Assembly: GCF_029433255.1 (NCBI RefSeq)
Contig: NZ_JAQTHU010000001.1
Coordinates: 1,302,001-1,366,000 of the forward strand
Reading direction: 5' to 3'
DNA: 64,000 bases
Origin: Lactobacillus sp. ESL0791
GTDB lineage: Bacteria; Bacillota; Bacilli; Lactobacillales; Lactobacillaceae
Shown here: piece after piece, positions 9,478 to 17,479 of the stretch
Numbering within the stretch: position 1 is the first letter of the stretch
How the letters are laid out: each line of letters opens with the position of its first letter
Notes under the pieces: model-generated
Told to the model about the DNA's origin: nothing
Seen by the model: only the letters and a program-made list of their open reading frames with translations
The model's database searches: none
Position numbers and translations under genes: made by a program

Positions 9478-11141
9478 TGCTCATCCATTAATGAACGTAC
9501 CTGATTAGTTGCTTTGCGTCCACCTGCGGCACCATTAACTGCAATTTCATTTGTGTACCGGAACGATAGGTCAGCAGGAGCATTATCCAAACTAGCTAGG
9601 GCATCATCGATTGCTTGGTTTACGATTGCAACAGATTTTTCATCATGATCATAGCCCTTTACACCCTTAATCAAATTATATAATGCACCAAGTTTTTGAT
9701 AATTTTCAATATCATAGGCCATTGCCGGTACATGCTTGGTTGCCTCTTCAACTTCCTCAATCGTTCTTTGCGTAATCCTTGCACTTGAAGCCTTGCTCAT
9801 TGCTTGAACAGTAATATCAAGATCATCAAGTGCAACCAATCTGTTAGACTGCAAACCGTGAGCCAAAAAGCCGCCAGAAACTGCATCCCCTGGAATAAAG
9901 GCAACTACCTTATGTCCTAATTGTCTTGCGCGCGCATAGGCACTAACACTAGCTGCTAAAGACATGTGGATGCCAATTAATTCCTCTTTATAACCGTATG
10001 CTTGACTCGGGACGTCGACAACCATCACGATTGGCGTCTTGTCTTTTTTACCCTTATCTTGTTCAATTAAATCATTAACTACACTCGCCACAGTATAGCC
10101 TTCTTGAAGGCCAACTTCGCCGTGGCGCACACGTGGGAAAAGGTTATGCTCATCAGGAACGATTGCAATATATTCACGTCCATCTTTATTAGCATGTAAA
10201 ACTGTTGGCACATCGCTAACCGCATTTTCAATTCCTGTCAGCAATTCAAACCAATTTCGGCCTCGAGACTTAGTACCGGCTTGCGTTCCTTTAACTGCCG
10301 GAGCTAAATGGTGCGGAGTAACTCTAACCTCTTTATACAGTTGATCATATTTTGCAATATCCAACGTTTCCTTTGGATCAAGCTTATCCAAAAGCGAAAG
10401 ATAAAAATCGCCTTGCATGTCACGATGAGTGTCCTTTTTTTCGTCAATTACAGCAGTAATTGCTTGACGAAATTCATCCACATCATCTTCGACTACCTGA
10501 TCAATAATTCCTGTAGCTTGTCGTTGCTTGGTTCCCAAAGTATCCCAAATTAAATTCTTATCCGACGAATCCCACTCTTTAACTCCAGCTTCCTGCTCAA
10601 TTACTTCTGGACCATTTAAACCGATACGCGCTTTATCAGTCCCAATTACATAAGATAGCAGAGCATTAGTAATCGACATACCACCAAATGAACCAACGCG
10701 GCCTGGTACTAAGCCAATCACTGGTACATATTTTTTAAGAGCAATAACCATATTATGTATTTCTGATATTGACAGCAAACCGTAATTAGCTTCCTGCAAC
10801 CTAACGCCACCGGTATCTAGAATAATAATTGGATAAATTCGACGTCCTTGCTGATTATCCTTTAAAGCATGTTCAAGGGCAGCAACAATTTTGGCACCAG
10901 AAACCTCGCCGATACCACCGCCTTGAAAGGAACCTTCAATCGCAATAACAACAACATTCTTACTGTTTATTTGTCCCTTCATGATAACGATGCCATCGTC
11001 GGATTCCGGAACGATATTTTGTGGTTCCAAATGTGGTGAAATCATGTTATCAAACGGTCCTATCAACTCACGACCAGTATTTTTATCAAGTAAAGCGATC
11101 GCCCTTTGACGCGCGTGCAATTCAACAAAACTATTTTTCAT
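9465..11141 (-). CDS. mdcD/mdcE: Malonate decarboxylase beta-gamma fusion (MdcD-MdcE)
   Basis: Decarboxylates the malonyl thioester on MdcC to an acetyl thioester, without biotin. The 558-residue protein joins two carboxyltransferase-like subunits that are separate in the classical Klebsiella, Acinetobacter and Pseudomonas operons. Residues about 1-290 are MdcD-like (GPFDNMISPHLEP near the start, then EGSFQGGGIGEVSGAK and LDTGGVRLQEAN). Residues about 300-558 are MdcE-like (RGRNWFELLTG, VVDVPSQAYGYKEE, FIPGDAVSGGFLAHGLQ). The start overlaps mdcC by 11 bp. No stop or frameshift lies at the join, so this is a true fusion. Confidence 0.92.
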   Translation of the reverse strand: MKNSFVELHARQRAIALLDKNTGRELIGPFDNMISPHLEPQNIVPESDDGIVIMKGQINSKNVVVIAIEGSFQGGGIGEVSGAKIVAALEHALKDNQQGRRIYPIIILDTGGVRLQEANYGLLSISEIHNMVIALKKYVPVIGLVPGRVGSFGGMSITNALLSYVIGTDKARIGLNGPEVIEQEAGVKEWDSSDKNLIWDTLGTKQRQATGIIDQVVEDDVDEFRQAITAVIDEKKDTHRDMQGDFYLSLLDKLDPKETLDIAKYDQLYKEVRVTPHHLAPAVKGTQAGTKSRGRNWFELLTGIENAVSDVPTVLHANKDGREYIAIVPDEHNLFPRVRHGEVGLQEGYTVASVVNDLIEQDKGKKDKTPIVMVVDVPSQAYGYKEELIGIHMSLAASVSAYARARQLGHKVVAFIPGDAVSGGFLAHGLQSNRLVALDDLDITVQAMSKASSARITQRTIEEVEEATKHVPAMAYDIENYQKLGALYNLIKGVKGYDHDEKSVAIVNQAIDDALASLDNAPADLSFRYTNEIAVNGAAGGRKATNQVRSLMDEQWNN

Positions 11142-11430
11142 TTTTCAACGCCTCCAATGCCTGAGTAAGACGCAAGTTAACAACTCCTGGCGTTGCACCA
11201 AAATCATTAATTTCAAAGTTTGCCAATACTGGATAACGGTCAAAAAAGCGTTTGAGAACATTTTGCCAAACCTGCTTAAACCCATCACTACCAGTAACAA
11301 TATTTAATTCTGATTCCTTTTGTTTGGTAGGCCGCATAATAATTTCTAAATCTCCAGATGCTACTACACCAATATGGACTGGGTGTGCAATTGGCTTGCT
11401 TGCAGTAAATTTAAAGTGTAATTTTTCCAT
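11131..11430 (-). CDS. mdcC: Malonate decarboxylase acyl carrier protein (delta subunit)
   Basis: A 99-residue carrier protein that holds the acetyl/malonyl group on a phosphoribosyl-dephospho-CoA arm. The serine that takes the prosthetic group is most likely in GVVASGDLEIIM (about residues 22-33), matching the SGDLE motif of MdcC and of the citrate lyase carrier CitD. AAAGGAG lies 9 nt before the ATG. It sits between mdcA and mdcDE. Confidence 0.9.
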   Translation of the reverse strand: MEKLHFKFTASKPIAHPVHIGVVASGDLEIIMRPTKQKESELNIVTGSDGFKQVWQNVLKRFFDRYPVLANFEINDFGATPGVVNLRLTQALEALKNEK

Positions 11431-11457
11431 AAACTTTTACTCCTTTCACTTTTCAAC

Positions 11458-13101
11458 CTAACTCCAGCTACGAAACTTGGCCGGTGGAGTATATAGACCC
11501 TTTGACCACTTTACCAGGTCTTCCATATTCTTGGCTGCCAGCAATGAACGCGTCGCTTCATTACGGTTTACGCCAATATCTTCAGGAAAGGCAACAATGC
11601 CGCGGTTACGCAAATCTTGAACTGTTTCCGGTTCGGAACGTAATCCTACTGGCGTAACGCCCGCGATTGCCTCAATTGCGGCCTGACGTTCTGCCATACT
11701 ATCTGTCTTGTACAAATACGCAATCCCCTCTTCTGTAACAATATGTGTCGTATCTTCTGAATAAATCATGATTGGCGCGTTTTGCAGCTTAGCCTCTTTT
11801 TGCACCTCAACAGCATCAAGCTCGTCAACAAAAACTGGTTTCTTATTTGCACCAAAAGTTTCAACCATTTGAACAACTAACTTTTGCCCCTTGCCTAACG
11901 GATCATTATCTGGTCTTAAACTTTGCCAGGCTGGCGTTGAATGTCTTCTTCCTGTTGGATTAGAACCCATATTAGGTGCCCCACCAAAACCTGACAAACG
12001 CCCATGAGTAACGGTTGAGGAGTTGCCATACTGATCAATTTGCAAAGTTGAACCAACAAACATATCAAGTGCATATTGACCAGCCATTTGGCCATAAGCA
12101 CGGTTTGAACGCATGGTTCCGTCTTGGCCGACAAAGAAAACATCAGGACGCGCGGCAATATATTTTTCCATCCCAACTTCACCGCCAAAGGAGTGAATTG
12201 ACTCGATCCAGCCGGATTCAATCGCTGGAATTAGCGTGGGTGTGGGATTAACCTCCCAGTTGGGAACAATTTTACCTTTTAATCCAAGTTGCTCACCGTA
12301 AGTCGGCAGTAGTAATTCAATCGCTGCAGTATTAAACCCAACACCATGATTAACGGATTGCACACTATGTTTTTCGTATATTCCGCGAATTGCCATCATT
12401 GCCATCAAAATTTGTAATTCTGTGATATTCTGTGGATCACGTGTAAACAACGGTTCAAGCTGGTACGGTTCATCTGCTGGGATAATGACGTCAACCCAGT
12501 CTCCAGGAATGTCTACTCTTGGCACTTTGTCAACAACTTCATTCGCTTGAACAATTACGATCCCATCATGAAAAGCCGCTGCTTCAACAATTACAGGAGT
12601 TTCTTCGGTGTTATAACCGGTATATAAATTTCCCGCTTGATCTACTTTATCAGCAGCTACCAAAACAACATTCGGAATCAAATCAATATATAAACGTGCA
12701 TATAACTCAAGATAAGTATGAATATCGCCAACTGTTAATGTTCCATCAGCAATCATTTGTGATACTCTTGTACTTTGTGGGCCGGCGTACGAAAAATCAA
12801 TTTTACTGGCTATCCCATCTTCAAAAATATCGAGGTGCTCTGGCCTTGAGATACTGCTCATTATCATGTGCAGATTATTTACTTTTTCCGGATTCACAGA
12901 AGCTAATGTCTTAGACAAAAAACTTGCCTGTTTTTGATTATCGCCTTCTAATACTACTTTGTCACCCGGACTAATTAAACTTTCCAAAACGGCTTTTGCA
13001 TCCTTTGTCTGAGCAAACTTACCATTTAATAAATAACTTGCTTGAGCCAGTTTTCGTGATTTTGCTTCACGATGTGTGGCCCAGTTACGTACTTCACTCA
13101 T
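11458..13101 (-). CDS. mdcA: Malonate decarboxylase alpha subunit (acetyl-ACP:malonate ACP transferase)
   Basis: Exchanges the acetyl group on MdcC for malonate, forming malonyl-ACP and releasing acetate. It has 547 residues, the length of MdcA, and belongs to the CoA-transferase superfamily (sections such as ISPGDKVVLEGDNQKQASFL and SGFGGAPNMGSNPTGRRHS are characteristic). The start is ATG 13101 after GGGAGAGAGG; the open frame extends to 13152 but that part overlaps mdcH. The start codon is 1 nt from the mdcH stop, so the two are translationally linked. Confidence 0.94.
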   Translation of the reverse strand: MSEVRNWATHREAKSRKLAQASYLLNGKFAQTKDAKAVLESLISPGDKVVLEGDNQKQASFLSKTLASVNPEKVNNLHMIMSSISRPEHLDIFEDGIASKIDFSYAGPQSTRVSQMIADGTLTVGDIHTYLELYARLYIDLIPNVVLVAADKVDQAGNLYTGYNTEETPVIVEAAAFHDGIVIVQANEVVDKVPRVDIPGDWVDVIIPADEPYQLEPLFTRDPQNITELQILMAMMAIRGIYEKHSVQSVNHGVGFNTAAIELLLPTYGEQLGLKGKIVPNWEVNPTPTLIPAIESGWIESIHSFGGEVGMEKYIAARPDVFFVGQDGTMRSNRAYGQMAGQYALDMFVGSTLQIDQYGNSSTVTHGRLSGFGGAPNMGSNPTGRRHSTPAWQSLRPDNDPLGKGQKLVVQMVETFGANKKPVFVDELDAVEVQKEAKLQNAPIMIYSEDTTHIVTEEGIAYLYKTDSMAERQAAIEAIAGVTPVGLRSEPETVQDLRNRGIVAFPEDIGVNRNEATRSLLAAKNMEDLVKWSKGLYTPPAKFRSWS

Positions 13102-13102
13102 A

Positions 13103-14014
13103 TTAATTACCTCTCTCCCATTTATGCAATAAATAAACAACATCTGAAACATTCATTTGGTTAAGATTAGCTTGACGCAAATCACCAAATTTCTGTTTTA
13201 AAATTTTTCTAAAGGGTTCTCCCGGTGAAAAATTAACAATAACATTAGGTTGATAGTCATGCGCTACATTCATCATCTCCTCAAAATAAACGGGATAAAT
13301 TAAATTATTAGTCAGGTCATTACGTATTGGCTCCGCAGTACGTACTGCTCTTCCAGAGTAGTTTGTTAAATAAATACCTTGTGGCCGGGCTATATTTACA
13401 TTTTGAAGTTCTTTTTTTAACTGCTTTGCCACCTTATTCATTAACGGTGAATGCGAAGGTACTGGAACCTGCAATCGTTTAGCAATAATTGCACCCCTGC
13501 TCTTAGCAATTTCATTTGCCTTATCAATTGCTGACAATTTTCCAGATAAACAAATTTGGTCAGCAGAATTTTGGTTTGATACATAAACCGGATTTTCATC
13601 TGTATAAACTTTACTTACAACCTCGGTTAACTGTTTCTTCGTCAAACCGACAACCACACCCATTCCATAGTCCTGAGGATAAGCTGTTTGCATTAAGTGT
13701 GCCCGATCAGCCACTATCCGAAAAAGGTCGTCCTGGCTAACACTTTTTACGGCGTATGCGGCAGCAAAAACCCCCAAACTATGCCCAGCTACCAAATCAG
13801 GTTGTAATCCTGCAGCAAACATTTTATTAATCTGATCTACCTGCAATAATTCAATACCGACTTGTAGTTGAACAGAATCGCGATAACTCTCATTGGAATC
13901 TGTTAAGTTGAAGCCCAATAGGCTTTCAACATGCTTTTTTAATTCTGGTTCAACATCTTTTAACATTCCAGCGTATTGACCACCTTGTCCTGGAAATACC
14001 CATAAAGCTTTCAA
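13103..14014 (-). CDS. mdcH: Malonate decarboxylase epsilon subunit (malonyl-CoA:ACP transacylase)
   Basis: A 303-residue FabD-type acyltransferase that loads malonyl from malonyl-CoA onto MdcC to prime the enzyme. The nucleophile elbow GHSLGVF (about residues 78-84), the N-terminal FPGQGGQ and the catalytic-histidine region VPSHSPLM are all visible. It is the first gene of the operon. The start codon is TTG at 14014, with only a weak purine-rich site upstream (AAGGGAAAGAAG), which may hold translation low. In Gram-negative operons mdcH is usually near the end; here it is first. Confidence 0.9.
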   Translation of the reverse strand: MKALWVFPGQGGQYAGMLKDVEPELKKHVESLLGFNLTDSNESYRDSVQLQVGIELLQVDQINKMFAAGLQPDLVAGHSLGVFAAAYAVKSVSQDDLFRIVADRAHLMQTAYPQDYGMGVVVGLTKKQLTEVVSKVYTDENPVYVSNQNSADQICLSGKLSAIDKANEIAKSRGAIIAKRLQVPVPSHSPLMNKVAKQLKKELQNVNIARPQGIYLTNYSGRAVRTAEPIRNDLTNNLIYPVYFEEMMNVAHDYQPNVIVNFSPGEPFRKILKQKFGDLRQANLNQMNVSDVVYLLHKWERGN

Positions 14015-14045
14015 CTCATTCGCTTCTTTCCCTTACAAAATTATC

Positions 14046-14059
14046 TGAATCAATCTCAA
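14046..14059. repeat. 14-nt direct repeat, copy 1 (mdcH upstream region)
   Basis: TGAATCAATCTCAA occurs exactly here, in the leader or promoter region of mdcH, and again at 15067-15080 before the acyltransferase gene. A shared regulator site is one explanation. Confidence 0.5.
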
Positions 14060-14066
14060 TTTTAAT

Positions 14067-14095
14067 TTTATCTGGAAAAGAACTCGTTGTATAAT
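14067..14095 (+). promoter_or_regulatory. Promoter for the LysR regulator gene
   Basis: TTTATC (14067-14072), 17-nt spacer, TATAAT (14090-14095), 47 nt before the ATG. The palindrome at 14094-14127 starts inside the -10 box. Confidence 0.6.
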
Positions 14096-14127
14096 GACTT
14101 ATGTTTATAATGATAACTATAAGTTAT
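14094..14127. promoter_or_regulatory. Candidate LysR operator (imperfect palindrome)
   Basis: Two 15-nt arms, ATGACTTATGTTTAT (14094-14108) and ATAACTATAAGTTAT (14113-14127), are inverted repeats with 12 of 15 matches around a 4-nt centre. It lies between the divergent mdcR and mdcH genes, where LysR proteins usually bind. Confidence 0.5.
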
Positions 14128-14142
14128 GGAAGAGCATGAATC

Positions 14143-15018
14143 ATGAACTTAGCACAATTACAAAGTTTCGTCTATGCTGCACAAAGCGGTAGTATTACTC
14201 AGGGCGCTAAAAAAGCCTTTATAAGTGAACCCGCTATGAGTAAACTTATTAAAGGCTTGGAAAAAGAGCTTAATGTTACTTTATTTACACGTGAGGGCCG
14301 GGGTATTTCACTTACAGACTCTGGCCGGCTCTTTCTATCCTACGTTGAACTGGGATTAGAACAAATTCAAACAGGTGTTGAAGCAGTAACTAAAGTACAA
14401 AGAAATGAAAAACCCGTTCGTTTCTTAATTGAAGTGGCTTCAGCATTTATTCCTGAAATAATTAATACTATCAAAAAAATTTATAAAGAAACGCCGGTTC
14501 GTTTTACGCAGCGGATAACTGCTGGTAATAGTTTTCGCAACTTTGACTTTATTATTTCAACTCGTAAAAGTAATCTTAACCAATTATCAATTCCACTTTT
14601 AACAGAAGAAATATACGTGGGCTCAGCAAAAGCGTTCTCAGCTTCTGCCAAAACCATAACCGCTTCAGAACTGATTAATCAGCCAATTGTTACTTTAGCT
14701 AAAAATACACCCCTGAGGGACACTTTAGATAATTATTTCGTGAAGAAAAATATTGATCTTAATTACCAGTATCAATCTGATGATCCGGCAAGCATCCGGG
14801 ATATGCTTAAAAGTGGCATCGGCATTGGTTTTATTCCTGCGGTTACTTGGCATCAAGTTGGAAGCTATCTACATCTAGCTCGCATTGCTCCTAATCCACC
14901 ATTTAGAACGATTTATTTGTCTGAGGGTGCCGAACACGAAGACATCCGTACCCGTAAATTAGCCAATGTATTAGTTGAACTTTTCGTTAATGAAAAGAAA
15001 TACGGACTTAAAATTTAA
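14143..15018 (+). CDS. mdcR: LysR-family transcriptional regulator of the mdc locus
   Basis: A 291-residue LysR-type regulator. The N-terminal winged helix-turn-helix is clear (residues 1-60, with GSITQGAKKAFISEPAMSKLIKGLEKEL), followed by a co-inducer-binding domain. GGAAGA precedes the ATG. It is transcribed away from the mdc operon, the usual arrangement for a LysR activator of its neighbour; malonate or malonyl-CoA would be the expected signal, which is inferred from position only. The palindrome at 14094-14127 could mediate both autoregulation and mdc control. The symbol is given by context, not by a recognised specific signature. Confidence 0.8.
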   Translation: MNLAQLQSFVYAAQSGSITQGAKKAFISEPAMSKLIKGLEKELNVTLFTREGRGISLTDSGRLFLSYVELGLEQIQTGVEAVTKVQRNEKPVRFLIEVASAFIPEIINTIKKIYKETPVRFTQRITAGNSFRNFDFIISTRKSNLNQLSIPLLTEEIYVGSAKAFSASAKTITASELINQPIVTLAKNTPLRDTLDNYFVKKNIDLNYQYQSDDPASIRDMLKSGIGIGFIPAVTWHQVGSYLHLARIAPNPPFRTIYLSEGAEHEDIRTRKLANVLVELFVNEKKYGLKI

Positions 15019-15019
15019 C

Positions 15020-15048
15020 TTGCTTCTCAAGTTACAAGCAATTATACT
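15020..15048 (+). promoter_or_regulatory. Promoter for the acyltransferase gene
   Basis: TTGCTT (15020-15025), 17-nt spacer, TATACT (15043-15048). The -35 begins 2 nt after the mdcR stop. A perfect palindrome GGTGATCACC (15052-15061) lies at the expected transcription start and could be an operator. Confidence 0.6.
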
Positions 15049-15060
15049 GATGGTGATCAC

Positions 15061-15093
15061 CTTTCTTGAATCAATCTCAAACTTTCAAGAAAG
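15061..15093 (+). promoter_or_regulatory. Leader hairpin next to the acyltransferase ribosome site
   Basis: CTTTCTTGAA (15061-15070) pairs perfectly with TTCAAGAAAG (15084-15093). The loop and 5' arm contain the second copy of the 14-nt repeat (15067-15080). The stem ends directly before TAGG of the ribosome site, so folding could limit translation. Confidence 0.45.
15067..15080. repeat. 14-nt direct repeat, copy 2 (acyltransferase leader)
   Basis: TGAATCAATCTCAA, identical to 14046-14059. Confidence 0.5.
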
Positions 15094-15104
15094 TAGGTTT
15101 ATTT

Positions 15105-16202
15105 ATGAATAATAACGAAGCATCACCATCAATACCAGACATAGGTGATTATCTAAAGCTGGGTGCCTGTACTGCTGTAATGCTGCAGCCAATCTTATCC
15201 TATGCCTTGAAATTAGGATTAAGCGATCAAACCCAGATCTTAATTGGTGTGCTGTATAATTTGGTGAAATATACGGCACCAGCTTTTATTTTTGGTATTT
15301 TATATACCACGACGCGTACCACCATTAATCAGCGAAAACTTACATATGGCAAGTACATGAAAATGCGTTGGCATGATTTATTTATCCCCACTATATGGTG
15401 GACTTTATTTTATTTGCTCATTATGCCGCAAGTTCAGCAAGTCAATAAATACCACGACTTACTGTCTTTTCTCTGGTATTTTGTTAACGGCAATGCCGCC
15501 CCTCATCTATGGTACAACACCATGATGTTGCAATTTATTATTTTAATGCCACTATTTTGGTTCATTGGCCATCTTTGCGAAAAAAGTAAAAAAGCGGGTC
15601 TTGTGATAATTGCTGTAACCCTTATAATTACAGCTTTGTGGCTATGGTTTTACGATACACGAATTTTTAACGGCCCTGATGCACAAAAATTATACTTGTG
15701 TGATCGGCTATTCATTAGTTTCCTAATTTATGGCGTTTTTGGGGTACTAGCATGGCAGTATCGAAAAGAATACAATGCTTTAATTCAAAAAGGCTGGTTA
15801 ATATTAGTGTTAATTTTCTTGGGCACTTTCTACTGGACTAATCAAGAATTATTCTCCTTTGGTTTACCGGTAAACTTAGGAAATGCACCGTATTACAAGC
15901 CGTCAATGGTAATCTATGATCTAGCAGTAATTGGTTTATTTTCGGCTTTATGCCTGTATCAAGTTCGTCACGGTTCAAAATTTACAAACTTTGTTCACAA
16001 ATTCGCTGGCTTTGCTTACAAAGCCTACCTGTCAAACGTGCTCTGGTCTCAGCTTTTATGGATGACTTTTACCAAAAAAATCACAATGAATATGCCATGG
16101 ATCGGAATAATTATTACTTATGTTTTAACCTGGATTTTAGCTTTCGCATCAGCATTTGGTCTTCACTATTTATGGTCAAATTTAAAAAAATTCATCAAAT
16201 AA
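15105..16202 (+). CDS. Membrane acyltransferase, acyltransferase-3 family-like
   Basis: An integral membrane protein of 365 residues with about ten hydrophobic spans. It resembles acyltransferase-3 (OafA/WecH-type) proteins that acylate sugars or wall polymers at the membrane; WFYDTR and PHLWYNTMMLQFIILMP type segments fit that family. The ATG at 15105 is preferred because AGTAGG lies 7 nt upstream; a TTG at 15066 would extend it by 13 residues over the leader hairpin. It follows the LysR gene with its own promoter and shares a 14-nt motif with the mdc control region. No link to malonate chemistry is known; the acyl acceptor is unknown. Confidence 0.7.
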   Translation: MNNNEASPSIPDIGDYLKLGACTAVMLQPILSYALKLGLSDQTQILIGVLYNLVKYTAPAFIFGILYTTTRTTINQRKLTYGKYMKMRWHDLFIPTIWWTLFYLLIMPQVQQVNKYHDLLSFLWYFVNGNAAPHLWYNTMMLQFIILMPLFWFIGHLCEKSKKAGLVIIAVTLIITALWLWFYDTRIFNGPDAQKLYLCDRLFISFLIYGVFGVLAWQYRKEYNALIQKGWLILVLIFLGTFYWTNQELFSFGLPVNLGNAPYYKPSMVIYDLAVIGLFSALCLYQVRHGSKFTNFVHKFAGFAYKAYLSNVLWSQLLWMTFTKKITMNMPWIGIIITYVLTWILAFASAFGLHYLWSNLKKFIK

Positions 16203-16218
16203 TATAAAATGATTGTAT

Positions 16219-16258
16219 GAAAAATCCTGATACCTTTTATTCAGTATCAGGATTTTTC
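16219..16258. terminator. Bidirectional terminator between the acyltransferase gene and dnaJ
   Basis: AAAAATCCTGATAC and GTATCAGGATTTTT form a perfect long stem with A and T flanks. It serves convergent genes on both strands. Confidence 0.92.
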
Positions 16259-17401
16259 CTATTTTAATTTATCTTTTAAACGCTCAAAGAACCCTTTTTC
16301 CTGTGGTGTGATCGAACCGCCACCGGCCTTAACAAATTCAACTAAGGCTTCTTTTTGCTTTTCGTTAATTGATTCTGGTATCTGCACTTGAACCGTTGTG
16401 ACTTGATCACCATTACCATTGCCGCGAAGATAAGGAACCCCTTGGCCCCTAATCGTAAACTTCTTATTCGGCTGGGTACCTGCCGGAATCTTCAGCTTGC
16501 TTTCGCCGTGAACCGTTTTGACATTGATTTCATCACCCAAAGTTGCTTGCGCAAAGGAAATCGGTACGGTCGTATAAATGGTTGTACCACGCCGCTCAAA
16601 GTCCTTAGATGGCTTGACCCGGTAACTAATATACAGGTCCCCGTAAGGGCCGCCATTTTTTCCGGCTTCACCTTGTCCTTCATAACGCAGCTGCTGGCCA
16701 TTATCAATCCCGGCCGGAATATCAACCTCGATTGTATTTTTGCGGTCAACCGTTCCCTTGCCGTGACAGGTTTGACATGGATGCTGAATAATCACGCCGC
16801 GGCCATGACACTTATCACAAACGGTCTGCCGGCGCACAACACCAAGCATTGATTGCTGCGTAACTGTCATATAGCCGCTGCCATGACACTTATCACAGGT
16901 AACCGGATGCGTACCTTTTTCCGCACCGGTTCCGGAACAGGTTGAACACGTTTCACTGCGTGTATAGCTGACCTGTGTCTTTTTACCTTTAATTGCATCC
17001 ATAAAATTAATTGACAAGGTGTAATCTAGGTCCTGGCCACGTGTTGGCGCCGTCGGGTTTGTTTGCCGTGCCTGACCGCCGCCAAAGAAGTCGTTAAAGA
17101 TATCGCCAAAACCGCCAAAGTCACCATCAAAGCCGCCAAAACCACCTTGGCCAGAACCACCGCCGAAGCCGCCTTGACCGTTGACACCAGCAGAGCCGAA
17201 TTGGTCATACTGGGCCTTTTTTTGCTTATCATGCAAAACTTCGTAGGCTTCATTTACCTTTTTATATTTTTCTTCAGCCCCTGGCTCATGGTTCAAATCG
17301 GGATGATATTTTTTAGCTAATTTACGGTAAGCAGAATTAATTTCTTGATCACTGGCATTCCGGTCAACACCGAGAACGCTATAATAATCTTCTTGTGCCA
17401 T
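16259..17401 (-). CDS. dnaJ: Chaperone protein DnaJ (Hsp40)
   Basis: Co-chaperone that delivers unfolded proteins to DnaK and stimulates its ATPase. All domains are present: J domain with KKYHPDLN (HPD about residues 33-35), Gly/Phe-rich linker (about 76-115), four CxxCxGxG zinc repeats ([32 protein letters not shown]) and the C-terminal substrate domain. It has 380 residues, the family length. AGGGAG is 8 nt before the ATG. It is last in hrcA-grpE-dnaK-dnaJ, after a terminator-like hairpin that may lower its level relative to dnaK. Confidence 0.98.
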   Translation of the reverse strand: MAQEDYYSVLGVDRNASDQEINSAYRKLAKKYHPDLNHEPGAEEKYKKVNEAYEVLHDKQKKAQYDQFGSAGVNGQGGFGGGSGQGGFGGFDGDFGGFGDIFNDFFGGGQARQTNPTAPTRGQDLDYTLSINFMDAIKGKKTQVSYTRSETCSTCSGTGAEKGTHPVTCDKCHGSGYMTVTQQSMLGVVRRQTVCDKCHGRGVIIQHPCQTCHGKGTVDRKNTIEVDIPAGIDNGQQLRYEGQGEAGKNGGPYGDLYISYRVKPSKDFERRGTTIYTTVPISFAQATLGDEINVKTVHGESKLKIPAGTQPNKKFTIRGQGVPYLRGNGNGDQVTTVQVQIPESINEKQKEALVEFVKAGGGSITPQEKGFFERLKDKLK

Positions 17402-17427
17402 TTAACAAGCTCCCTACTTTCCAAAAT

Positions 17428-17455
17428 AAAAGAACTACTCTTTGGGCAGTTCTTT
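17428..17455 (-). terminator. Hairpin between dnaK and dnaJ
   Basis: Minus strand: AAAGAACT pairs with AGTTCTTT and is followed by TTATTTT. It lies between dnaK and dnaJ within one operon, so it is probably a leaky terminator or a processing/stability hairpin. Confidence 0.55.
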
Positions 17456-17479
17456 CTAACTTGTTTAATTATAAACCCT

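Noticed and set aside
13102..13152. mdcA could start 17 codons earlier
   Set aside because: That part overlaps mdcH in another frame and has no ribosome site; GGGAGAGAGG precedes the ATG at 13101.
15066..15104. TTG start at 15066 for the acyltransferase
   Set aside because: It lies inside the leader hairpin and has no ribosome site, unlike the ATG at 15105.
17063..17320. Alanine/lysine-rich frame opposite dnaJ
   Set aside because: It is the reverse of the Gly/Phe-rich linker codons and not a separate gene.
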